Below are positions 1 to 7,697 of a stretch of DNA of 10,660 nucleotides, in pieces. A model generated the notes under the pieces. It was given only the letters and a program-made list of their open reading frames with translations, was not told where the DNA came from and did no database searches. The first letter of the stretch is position 1, and the number at the start of each line of letters is the position of its first letter. The DNA is taken from contig JAICMB010000066.1 of the NCBI GenBank assembly GCA_025929455.1, positions 1-10,660 on the forward strand, in the 5' to 3' direction. The stretch comes from Bryobacteraceae bacterium (lineage in GTDB: Bacteria; Acidobacteriota; Terriglobia; Bryobacterales; Bryobacteraceae). A program made the translations under genes and the position numbers.

Positions 1-48
1 ACGAAACGCGAGTGGCGGTCTCAACCATGCCCACTGGTTAGATGAACT

Positions 49-1809
49 CTAGGGTCCTACGCGGCAGGTCTGGCCTAGGCTGGCGTTGATAACCCGCTGG
101 AGATCGACGACGGTACACGCCCCATCCCCATTGAGATCCGATGCGCACGGTTGCGTTCCCAAAATCTGCGGCTGTGTGAGTTGGACATCTAAGCTGTTGA
201 CAACTCCGTCCTGATTCGCATCGCATGCACTATACGTACTTCCGCCGCTTGAAAACTCATAGGCTCCGATGTCGTAAGCCGACCCCTGGGGACGCAGGAT
301 GCCGTCGCGGTCGGTTCTTAGGGTCAGGATTGAAACGCCCGCATCCTTTGCCGGACTGTTCGATTGCAAGTGAAAATCAGCTCCGCCGATATTGGCCAAA
401 ACAGGATTTGTGTTGATACTGCCGGATAGACCGGACGGCGGCGCACCTGCGCCAAACCACACGTTGTTGCTTCCGGTCGGTGTGACACCGTTCCGCCCCA
501 GGTAATTCTCGCTCGTAAGCTGGTAGACTACGTTGTTTCGAATGCGCGTCGGAATATAAGTTGTGAACGCGGCTGCATCGCTCGATCCCTGCGCGCCGCA
601 GTCATAAAACGTATTATTGTAAACGTCGACAGGCGTGCTCGAGTTCCCTCCGCCGCCCGTGTTCACACATGCATAGTTTGAGCTGCCATCGAACGGATCC
701 GGTCCGGTGCCGACGTGATAAACGACATTGTTATAGGCTTCCACAATACCTTTACTCGGGTCCACCGTAGAGAAGTTAATGCCGTCGCAAATGGCGTCGT
801 GGATAAGATTGTCGTGAACGTGCAGGTCATACTGATCAGCACCCCCGGTCGAATAAAATTGCATCGCGCGACAACCGCCACTGCTGGTCGAATGTGTCGT
901 GTTTGGAACAATCGTATTCCAGCCCACATCGATGTGGTTAGAGTTCGTCGTGAAGTACACCGCGTGGTAGTACTTGTCGATCGAGCCAGCCGTAGTGCCT
1001 ACGTCATGGACGTAATTTCCGAGAAATGCCAGCGACGTCGTCGTATCCGTATGAAAACATGCCGATTGGCCAGATCCGGGAGGACAACTCATATCGTTAC
1101 CGACAACGCGCCATCCGCTGACGCCGACGAGGTCTATGGCTGCATTGCCGGATACGATTTTCAACTGAGAAATTACCCAGTTGTTGAACGTGCCGCTGAT
1201 CGCGGGAGTTCGCATTGCATATTGCATCGATGTTGTGCCGATCGTCGCAGTTGCGCCGGGGTACGCTACAAGCGCCATAGGTGACGCCGTCGTTCCTCCC
1301 GATTGGATCGACAGCCCGGCGTTGTAATTTTCAACTGACTTCTGTTGAACGCCGTTTTCCAGATAGCAGATATCGCCCGGTCCCAGCGCGTTCTTGCATC
1401 GAACTACGGTTGCGAACGGGCTAGCGAACGTGCCGCTATTACCATCGCTGCCGGATGTAGAGGCAAAATAGATGTCGCCGGCCCGGACCGTAAACGGGAC
1501 TCCATTACTCGTTCCGGCGCTTGTTTTCACAAATATATTGCCTGATGCGGCACCGGCACCTAACTGAAAGCTGATCTTGCCGTCGGTCCACACGGGATAG
1601 TTATCAACGGCGCCACCTACCGTGACAACAGATGTGCCGCGCGTCGCGCCAAAGTTCTTGCCCCATATAGTGACAAAAGCGCCTTTATTGTTCGCACCGC
1701 CATTATTCGGCCCCGATGTAAGGTCGGAAAAAAAGATTGCCGGGGTGGCGGCATTAACTGCGGGTGCGGCCGATACGACGACTGCGAAGACAGCAAGTTT
1801 AAAGTACAC
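49..1809 (-). CDS. Secreted TIG / right-handed beta-helix protein with C-terminal dockerin-like domain
   Basis: This 586-residue protein has an N-terminal signal peptide of about 20 residues (hydrophobic LAVFAVVVSAAPAV, cleavage likely after VNA), so it is exported. Residues about 22-110 read as an IPT/TIG immunoglobulin-like domain (VTIWGKNFG motif). From about 112 (DIYFASTSGSDGNSGT, a phrase typical of the start of secreted beta-helix proteins) to about 470 there are Asn-rich rungs such as HDNLIHD, YNNVVYHVG, YNNTFYDCG and IRNNVVYQL, the mark of a parallel beta-helix. Residues about 480-520 (DFHLQSNSPAKDAG ... YDIGAYEF) close the helix as in many polysaccharide-lyase-like proteins. Residues 529-582 hold two dockerin-like calcium loops, D530-x-N-x-D-G...D541 and D558-x-N-x-D-G...D569. 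The start is GTG, chosen because AAGGA lies 6 bases upstream and the signal peptide begins there. Glycan binding or cleavage is the family-level guess; no catalytic residues could be assigned. Confidence 0.88.
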   Translation of the reverse strand: MYFKLAVFAVVVSAAPAVNAATPAIFFSDLTSGPNNGGANNKGAFVTIWGKNFGATRGTSVVTVGGAVDNYPVWTDGKISFQLGAGAASGNIFVKTSAGTSNGVPFTVRAGDIYFASTSGSDGNSGTFASPFATVVRCKNALGPGDICYLENGVQQKSVENYNAGLSIQSGGTTASPMALVAYPGATATIGTTSMQYAMRTPAISGTFNNWVISQLKIVSGNAAIDLVGVSGWRVVGNDMSCPPGSGQSACFHTDTTTSLAFLGNYVHDVGTTAGSIDKYYHAVYFTTNSNHIDVGWNTIVPNTTHSTSSGGCRAMQFYSTGGADQYDLHVHDNLIHDAICDGINFSTVDPSKGIVEAYNNVVYHVGTGPDPFDGSSNYACVNTGGGGNSSTPVDVYNNTFYDCGAQGSSDAAAFTTYIPTRIRNNVVYQLTSENYLGRNGVTPTGSNNVWFGAGAPPSGLSGSINTNPVLANIGGADFHLQSNSPAKDAGVSILTLRTDRDGILRPQGSAYDIGAYEFSSGGSTYSACDANQDGVVNSLDVQLTQPQILGTQPCASDLNGDGACTVVDLQRVINASLGQTCRVGP

Positions 1810-1815
1810 AACTGA

Positions 1816-1820
1816 TCCTT
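1816..1820 (-). promoter_or_regulatory. Shine-Dalgarno site deciding a GTG start
   Basis: On the minus strand AAGGA ends 6 bases before the GTG codon at 1809. This is the clearest ribosome-binding site in the window and supports the non-ATG start of the beta-helix gene; the residues that follow at once form a signal peptide. Confidence 0.65.
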
Positions 1821-1843
1821 GATTACAGACGTCCGCGCGTGTC

Positions 1844-1867
1844 CGCCTGCGGAAAAACCCGCAGACG
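1844..1867 (-). other. Hairpin in the 5' leader of the beta-helix gene
   Basis: Two 9-base arms (1859-1867 and 1844-1852) around a 6-base loop GTTTTT can pair in minus-strand RNA with eight Watson-Crick pairs and one G-U pair. On the plus strand the same position would be a C-A mismatch, which slightly favours a role in the minus-strand transcript. The hairpin ends 34 bases before the GTG start, just upstream of the ribosome-binding site. It has no U tract after the stem, so it is not a classic terminator. Function unknown; chance is possible in GC-rich DNA. Confidence 0.35.
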
Positions 1868-2039
1868 CTCGCGGCAGTGTTTTGGAAGCTGTCGCGACGG
1901 CTCGCGCTCTAACATTAGGAGGCCGCGTCCACGCCGCGCGTATTGCTTTCGCCTAAATAGTGGGAGCAGATGCGGGATTTTCTCCAGGCGCACGAATAGA
2001 TGCAGTTGCGGGCTTTGTCACCGTGGTGAGCACGCGAAC

Positions 2040-2062
2040 GGGCGGGCACGGACTGCCCGCCC
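2040..2062 (-). terminator. GC-rich stem-loop after the large secreted protein gene
   Basis: A perfect 9-base inverted repeat (GGGCGGGCA, 5-base loop, TGCCCGCCC) starts 4 bases after the TGA stop at 2067-2069. Its position right behind the stop and its strong GC pairing suggest transcript termination or 3'-end protection. The bases after the stem (GTTCGCGTG) contain no run of T, so it does not fit a standard intrinsic terminator; it could be a terminator of the U-less kind or an RNA-stabilising hairpin. Confidence 0.5.
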
Positions 2063-2066
2063 ACCC

Positions 2067-5000
2067 TCAGAACGCCACCACGCTCACATTCGAGAACGCG
2101 ATGGGCTGATTCGAAACATCTAGCGCGATCGCGCCCTGAGTGTACGCCGCGTCCGTAGCCTGCATGGCGAGCGCGTTGTCATAATAGACCTGGATCTGCG
2201 AACCCCTGAAAACCAGCCGCAGATTGTGCGCGTTCGTATCGATCGGCACGCTCGCCTGGGCCAGCAGCGCGAATCCGGCATCAATATTCCACTGCGAGAT
2301 GCGGAACAGCTTCAACATCTGCTGTGCCGGATAGATCCACACCCCGTAGCTTGCGCCGGATGACGTGTCCACACGCCCGCGCAGCCCTCCAGGGTAGTCC
2401 TGCAGCGAGCTGAGCTGGAAATTGCCAGCCACCGTGTAATCCGTCCACGAGTTGCTGCCTGCCCACGATTGCGTGTGGCCCTCGCCATCGTATTGATAGG
2501 TGCCGCTCGCAACACTCCAACCCGTGGCGTGACCCAGCGGGGAAACGGTCCAATTGCCTGCACCCGCACTGAAATCATCCGAGAACGCCTGCGTGCCTAC
2601 TGTAACCGTAACCGGAATCACAACCGGTCCGTTTGCGACATCGCCGGAACTGATCGTCACGGTCGACGTATATACGCCCGGCGCGAGAGCGCTGCTCGCC
2701 GGTGTAATCGATAATGTCGCCGGAGCTGCTCCGGATGTCGCGCTCAATCCAATCCAGGTCGCGTCGGCGCTTGCCGTCCACGTCAGCGTGCCGGTTCCGG
2801 CGTTCGAAATTGTTACGCTTTGCGCGGACGGATTGGAGGTCGTCGAGCCAAAGAAGGTCAGCGCCGAAGGCGACACCGCCAGCGCTGCCGTTTTAACCGC
2901 GAACGTCACCGGAATCGTCATTGGCGAACTGACCGCTCCAGGTGCCGAAATGGTAACGGTACCGGTATACGTCCCTTCCGCCAAGCCTGTCGCGTTCGCC
3001 GTAACCGTCACGTCGCCCGGTGTCAGCGTCGAGGTTGCCGTCGCCGTGAGCCATGACGCGCTTGACGCGACCGCCCACGCGGTGGCGGCGCTCGAGGCGC
3101 TTACCGTAACGGTTTGCGCCGGAGGAGTAGATCCCGGAGATGCCGCGAACAACAAACTCGCAGCCGACGCAGCAAGTGTCGGCGGTATCTGTGGAGCAGC
3201 GACACGCACGTTGGAATAACTAATGGGTTGGCTATCGGCATCGAGACAGACGAAGCCACTTCCGTAACTGCCGTCTGTCACCGACATAAGCGGCTGACCG
3301 TCCCAGTTCACTCGAATCTGGCTGCCCTGAAATACGATCTGTAGATCGTGCGTCGCCGTATCGAAGGTTAAGGGCGCCTGCGCCAGCGCCGTCAGGCCCG
3401 GCCCGTTGATGTTCCACTGGGGCACGGCATAAAGCACAGCCATTTGCGTCCCCGGATAGATCCACATCGCATAGCCCGCCCCCGTCGCCGGATTCACACG
3501 GCCGCGTACGCCGCCGGGCCAGTTGCTCAGATTCGAAAGCTGCACGTTCGTATCGAACGTGTAATCGGTCCAGGCGCTGTTGCCCGAGCACGTTTGGCTT
3601 AGGCCCGCACCGTTATAGCGATAACTCGATCCGCTAGCAGTCCACCCGGCGCTCAGTCCCATCGGCGAAACAATCCACCCCAACCCTTGGTCGCTGAACG
3701 TTTCGGCCAGGTTCACCGCGTACACCTGCAGCGTCACCGGCACCGACACCGGCGAATTCGCCACTCCGGAAGCGGAGATGAGGACGTGGCCCGTGTAGGA
3801 GCCCACCGCAAGACCCGGCGTGTTCACGGAAATGGCGACCGTACCCGGTGTGCTCCCCGATGCCGGCGTCGCTTGCAGCCACGCTGCATCGGTAGCAGCC
3901 GACCACGTGAACGCACCGTAGCCGCCGTTCAGTACCGTTAGCGTCTGCGAAGGCGGTGCGCTTTGGCCCGCGGTCCAGAGAAAGGCGAACGACGATGGCG
4001 CGGCCGCGATCACCGGTGGTGCGGCGTTTACGGTGAACGTTACGTTCACCGGCACAGGGCTGTTCGCGGCACCAAAGGCCGTCACGCGAACGGCGGCCGT
4101 GTATGTGCCCGGAGTAAGTGAGCTCATATCCGCGGCGATTTGTATCGTGACGCTGCCCACACCATATGACGGAGTAACGGTAAGCCATGGCGCACTGGAC
4201 ACGGCCGTCCACGCAAGCGTTGTTCCCATCGTAAGCGTGACATTTTGTCCCGCCGGATTCGCGCCAGGTATCATCGCCGTGAAGGCTACCGTGTTTGTAG
4301 AACTCGAAAGAGTCGCGCCGGTGAACGCATTCGGACTCGTGACGAGCACATTTGCGAACGCCACCGGTTGGCTCGATACATCGAGCGCGAGCATGCCGCC
4401 GGAGTACGTCGCATCGGTCGCGGTAATCAATAGCTTTCCATCGTAAAAGACCTGGATCTGGCTGCCTCGGAACGATAGCTTCACGTTGTGGAAGTTCGTT
4501 GCATCGAACGCCGCACCCGCCACGCCGAGCTGTGTGGCGCCGGAATTGATATTCCAGGCCACCGTTTTGTAAAGCCGTATCAGTCCCTCCGCCGGATATA
4601 GCCAAACCGCATAGGACGCGCCGCTGGCAGCGTTTACGCGGCCGCGAATTCCGCCCGGATAATCGGCTAACGATGACAGCTTCACGTCCGCTTGCAAATC
4701 GTAATCGGTCCAGGCGCTGCTGCCCGCATACATCTGGGTGTGGCCGCCCCCGTTATACTGAAACGCGCCGTTCGCAATCATCCAGTTCGCAGCGAGCCCG
4801 AGCGGCGAGGGCACAAATCCGTCCGCGCCGGCACTGAAGTTCGATGCCATCAATAACGTCGAGACGGTCAGCGTAACGGCAATCGTCTGCGACGATCCGT
4901 TTGCCGATACCGTCACGGTCCCGCTGTAATTCCCATTCGCAAGGCCCGCCGCGTTTACCCCGATCGACAGCAATGTCGGTGTGGTCCCCGCCGTCTGTGG

Positions 5001-7559
5001 CAGCACGATCCAGGGTGCGCTCGCGCTCGCGCTCCAGTTCAGGGTGCCCGAGCCTTGATTAATGATCCGCACGGTCTGCAGTGCCGGAGCGGGTTGCCCC
5101 CGATACCCGGTGAAGTTCACGGCGGCCGCTTCGGCCAGCAGCGCCGGCGGGGAACCGGGCATGCTATCAGACGGCACGAACACGACGTCTACCCAGTAAT
5201 TCGTAGAGGCAAACGTGGAAACAGGGAAACGGCTTCCCGCGGAGTAGGAATAAACACCGTTGGACCCGATTGCTCCATCGGCTGGAAAGTGAACGGGTGG
5301 ATTATCCGCGCCGGACGCGGCGAAGTAACCGCTCGTCGCTGAATAATGACCGGATGGCGCGAAGTAGGATGCCACATACGTTGTGCCGGCGGTGACTGGA
5401 ATGGGATTCGCGAAGTTCACCTGCTGCCATCCGGACGCAGTTTCGCTGCTGAAGGTGGCCGAGCCAAGCAGCGTGCCCGTGTTCGTCCAAAGATTCCCGA
5501 TGTGTGTGCCCGTATTCGCCGCGCTTTTGTAAAACCGCAGGCCCGTGATATAGCCGTCGTAGTCTGTTTTGAAGCTGACGCCCAGTTCGATCGAGCTCGC
5601 GTCTCCGGAATCGGCCTGTGGCGGCGTTTGCGCCGCGAAAAGCTGGCAAGGACAATCGTGTGCGGCGACCGTGGTCGTAACTCCCGCCGAGGCCGCTCCC
5701 AGGTTGGCGCTGTCATCGACGGCGCGGCTGAGAATCGTCGCGCTGCCAAGGTTTACAGGCGACCAGGCATAAGTCCAACTGGACGTGCCGTTCGCCGGAT
5801 GCCAGCTTTGCCCTCCGTCTACCGACACTTCAACTCCCGCAACCACACCGCCGCCGAAATCCACCGCCGTACCTGTAATCGTGACCGTCGTTCCGCTAAC
5901 GATCGCGGCGCCATTCGACGGCGATGTAACCGACGATGCGGGCGCGCTGGTGTCCGTCGACTTCGTGGCCGGCAGCAGGCCCGGTTGAAGACTTGCCGGC
6001 TGTACGCCCATATCGGCAAACAGGTTCACGGTCGCCTGCTGCATGCGCGGGTCCGCGTCGGGTGCGCCGTAATACTGCGTGTCATGCTCGCTATCGAGCC
6101 CCCACGACCACTGCACCGTCCCGGCGCCAAATACCAGGGCTCCGCTCGGAGCCCGGTACAACGTAAGGCTGTGCGTGGCTTTTCCAGCGCCATACGTCAG
6201 CCCGTAATCGAGCAGAAGATCCGTCGTCAACGTCGCCGTCGTGGAAGACAACCGCATCAGGCCGGGTGGCCGCGCTCCGTTATCGGAGTCGATGCCCCAC
6301 TCATAACCCAATGTGCCCGCGGCAAGCGTTGCCGTCTGGCCGCTCTGTAACGCCGCGACCGAAGTATTGCGCCAAAACCGCAAGGGAGCGTAGACGCCCG
6401 GAACCTGAATTGGCAGATCATTATTGTCCGCGCCGAACCCGTTTACCGCGAAAATTGTGCCCATCAGCGCGTTTTCGGGGCGGCCGCCGTCCCCAGGCGG
6501 GCTGAACCGCGGATCACGCCACGTTCCCGTCCAGGTGGGTGGATCGGCCGGATCCGTTACTGTTCCGTTGAGCGTTTCCTTATAGCAAACTAAAGTTCGA
6601 TAAGGCGTCCCGCTCCCGTCGATACTGTTCTCCCACCGCGTTTTCCAAAAAACGGAGTTGCCGCTGAAAAACGCCATGTTTACTCCCGCATCGCGCGCGG
6701 CCTCGACATTCGCCCGCTTCGGGCCGGACCAGTACTCGTCATGACCCACCGATAAAAAGAGCTTATGGTTTCGAATGAGGCTTCCGTTCCGCGCCGCATC
6801 CACACTGGTGAAATAGCTCACGTCGTAGCCGTTCGCCTCCAGCCAGCGCACCATCGGATATTCCGCATAGAATACCCATGAAGATCTTTCGAAGCCCTTG
6901 GTATCGAACGGACGGTTATAGCTTACTTTGAAACTGCGATTGGCCAGATCGAACTCATCGGTACCGTACAAGCTGTGGCCGCCGTAATCGTTGTAAGCCT
7001 GCCAGGTCTCATCGGAAGTCTGGAAGAGAATGTCTGAGTGACTCGCATCATTGCGAACGATGAAAACGATGTGGCTGTCGCCGCCGGTGTCCCTGCGCGT
7101 TAAATGGGCGAAGTATATACCGGAAACCGCATCGGCCGGCACCGCCCAGGACGCCGACACAGCCCAATTTCCGCAGTCGAAAAGCTTCGTCGCCGCATCT
7201 GAAATACATGCCGGTTGGGCCTGCGGCAGCCTCGCCGAGGGCGTGGTGGTAGCGACCTTGCGCGCCCCCATTCCCCCGTAGTACCCCATGCGGTAGATGT
7301 CGATCGTATACGCTGTCGCGTTCGTCGATACTTTGAAGGACACCGTCTGACCGGCATTGACGCTGATATTTGTGGCAAAGCCCTGGATACTGCTATCTCC
7401 GCTACCGCTACCGTGAATATCCCACTCACTATCCGGACTACCTGCGAGGCAGTTCTCGGTCTCGATAGCATTAGCGGGGTGCTGGCAGTCGGCCAGCGCA
7501 ATCCCGGCGAATGCGAGGAAAGAAAAAAGGAAGAAGTACGACAAGCGAACCGACGACAT
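2067..7559 (-). CDS. Giant secreted multidomain protein: dimethylformamidase-like domain, Ig-like, DUF4082, and three lectin-like modules with BACON-like spacers
   Basis: A protein of 1830 residues from ATG 7559 (an in-frame GTG lies two codons upstream). A signal peptide (SYFFLFSFLAFAGIALA, cut before Asp-Cys) sends it out of the cell. Residues about 45-515 resemble the C-terminal part of the N,N-dimethylformamidase large subunit: YRMGYYGG, TWQAYN, GHDEYW (272-277), FFSGNSVFWKTRWE and GTVQWSWGLD. About 535-632 is an Ig-like domain (VSVDGGQSW). About 645-795 is a DUF4082 domain ending TNYWVDVVF. Then come a BACON-like domain (about 805-898) and three copies of a roughly 170-residue concanavalin-A-like module (about 902-1074, 1282-1455, 1658-1830), with two BACON-like domains between successive copies. 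In the characterised enzyme a Glu and two Tyr bind iron; E275 is a candidate, the Tyr ligands could not be assigned. Amidase activity is unproven; a surface glycan-binding or glycan-processing role is my inference. The gene follows the tyrosine-kinase gene after 138 bases. Confidence 0.87.
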   Translation of the reverse strand: MSSVRLSYFFLFSFLAFAGIALADCQHPANAIETENCLAGSPDSEWDIHGSGSGDSSIQGFATNISVNAGQTVSFKVSTNATAYTIDIYRMGYYGGMGARKVATTTPSARLPQAQPACISDAATKLFDCGNWAVSASWAVPADAVSGIYFAHLTRRDTGGDSHIVFIVRNDASHSDILFQTSDETWQAYNDYGGHSLYGTDEFDLANRSFKVSYNRPFDTKGFERSSWVFYAEYPMVRWLEANGYDVSYFTSVDAARNGSLIRNHKLFLSVGHDEYWSGPKRANVEAARDAGVNMAFFSGNSVFWKTRWENSIDGSGTPYRTLVCYKETLNGTVTDPADPPTWTGTWRDPRFSPPGDGGRPENALMGTIFAVNGFGADNNDLPIQVPGVYAPLRFWRNTSVAALQSGQTATLAAGTLGYEWGIDSDNGARPPGLMRLSSTTATLTTDLLLDYGLTYGAGKATHSLTLYRAPSGALVFGAGTVQWSWGLDSEHDTQYYGAPDADPRMQQATVNLFADMGVQPASLQPGLLPATKSTDTSAPASSVTSPSNGAAIVSGTTVTITGTAVDFGGGVVAGVEVSVDGGQSWHPANGTSSWTYAWSPVNLGSATILSRAVDDSANLGAASAGVTTTVAAHDCPCQLFAAQTPPQADSGDASSIELGVSFKTDYDGYITGLRFYKSAANTGTHIGNLWTNTGTLLGSATFSSETASGWQQVNFANPIPVTAGTTYVASYFAPSGHYSATSGYFAASGADNPPVHFPADGAIGSNGVYSYSAGSRFPVSTFASTNYWVDVVFVPSDSMPGSPPALLAEAAAVNFTGYRGQPAPALQTVRIINQGSGTLNWSASASAPWIVLPQTAGTTPTLLSIGVNAAGLANGNYSGTVTVSANGSSQTIAVTLTVSTLLMASNFSAGADGFVPSPLGLAANWMIANGAFQYNGGGHTQMYAGSSAWTDYDLQADVKLSSLADYPGGIRGRVNAASGASYAVWLYPAEGLIRLYKTVAWNINSGATQLGVAGAAFDATNFHNVKLSFRGSQIQVFYDGKLLITATDATYSGGMLALDVSSQPVAFANVLVTSPNAFTGATLSSSTNTVAFTAMIPGANPAGQNVTLTMGTTLAWTAVSSAPWLTVTPSYGVGSVTIQIAADMSSLTPGTYTAAVRVTAFGAANSPVPVNVTFTVNAAPPVIAAAPSSFAFLWTAGQSAPPSQTLTVLNGGYGAFTWSAATDAAWLQATPASGSTPGTVAISVNTPGLAVGSYTGHVLISASGVANSPVSVPVTLQVYAVNLAETFSDQGLGWIVSPMGLSAGWTASGSSYRYNGAGLSQTCSGNSAWTDYTFDTNVQLSNLSNWPGGVRGRVNPATGAGYAMWIYPGTQMAVLYAVPQWNINGPGLTALAQAPLTFDTATHDLQIVFQGSQIRVNWDGQPLMSVTDGSYGSGFVCLDADSQPISYSNVRVAAPQIPPTLAASAASLLFAASPGSTPPAQTVTVSASSAATAWAVASSASWLTATATSTLTPGDVTVTANATGLAEGTYTGTVTISAPGAVSSPMTIPVTFAVKTAALAVSPSALTFFGSTTSNPSAQSVTISNAGTGTLTWTASADATWIGLSATSGAAPATLSITPASSALAPGVYTSTVTISSGDVANGPVVIPVTVTVGTQAFSDDFSAGAGNWTVSPLGHATGWSVASGTYQYDGEGHTQSWAGSNSWTDYTVAGNFQLSSLQDYPGGLRGRVDTSSGASYGVWIYPAQQMLKLFRISQWNIDAGFALLAQASVPIDTNAHNLRLVFRGSQIQVYYDNALAMQATDAAYTQGAIALDVSNQPIAFSNVSVVAF
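2070..4847 (-). repeat. Triplicated lectin-like module with BACON-like pairs (period about 1.13 kb)
   Basis: Inside the large secreted protein gene, three copies of one module are coded at about 4847-4337, 3711-3195 and 2583-2070. Equivalent first residues (N/T/D-F-S) fall at 4841, 3701 and 2576, giving periods of 1140 and 1125 bases, both whole codons. Shared protein signatures are SP(L/M)G, WTDY, YPGG(or WPGG)-x-RGRV, (W)-(L/I)-YP, WNI(N/D), (R/Q)GSQI(Q/R)V, and LD(V/A)-(S/D)-x-QP near the end. Each of the first two copies is followed by two BACON-like domains with PW or ASW motifs and (G)xYT-type strands. The copies are diverged in DNA, so this is an old internal duplication and not a recent tandem repeat. 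Confidence 0.8.
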
Positions 7560-7697
7560 AGGCACCGCCCGGTCTCATCGCAAGCGGGCCGCCATCGTCC
7601 GATTCGCCACGTGTGTTCGAATGTGCCGGATCAGTGGGAATAAATTTGACTCGATCGGGGCATATATGTCCCACAAACGTGGAGTGCGGTGAAACGC
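7560..7697 (-). other. Intergenic gap between kinase gene and large secreted protein gene
   Basis: This 138-base gap is the only sizeable break between the export genes and the gene for the giant secreted protein. It contains an A+T-rich patch at about 7639-7668, unusual in this GC-rich window, flanked by a GTGGGA/TCCCAC inverted repeat (arms about 7664-7670 and 7634-7640). A promoter or regulator site is plausible, but I could not find a -35/-10 pair with good spacing, nor a strong ribosome-binding site before ATG 7559, and no gene. Confidence 0.3.

Noticed and set aside
1..48. AACCA/TGGTT imperfect inverted repeat after the stop of the beta-helix gene
   Set aside because: Only five pairs with a seven-base loop and no T run; too weak to call a terminator.
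1960..2020. GTGACA followed 17 bases later by TATTCG on the minus strand, as a promoter for the beta-helix gene
   Set aside because: The -10 box matches only three of six consensus bases; such pairs are expected by chance.
1839..2123. Plus-strand frame of 94 codons across the gap between the two secreted-protein genes
   Set aside because: Arg-rich, overlaps the end of the large gene and the stem-loop, no ribosome-binding site or known motif.
2554..3219. Plus-strand open frame of 221 codons rich in Val, Thr and Ala, looking like a beta-sandwich protein
   Set aside because: It is antisense to BACON-like domains. The many GTNAC strings in Val-Thr repeats are self-complementary, so the opposite strand also reads as Val-Thr runs. 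The minus strand has the recognisable domains.
3634..4605. Minus-strand open frame of 323 codons in another frame of the same strand
   Set aside because: It lies wholly within the large secreted protein gene, is Arg/Gly/Cys-rich and has no domain signature.
5346..6350. Plus-strand open frame of 334 codons
   Set aside because: Very Arg-rich with no recognisable motif, and antisense to the dimethylformamidase-like, Ig-like and DUF4082 regions; a by-product of high GC content.
7560..7565. GTG start two codons upstream of ATG 7559 for the large secreted protein
   Set aside because: No better ribosome-binding site than for the ATG; the difference of two residues does not alter the signal peptide. 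ATG preferred, not proven.
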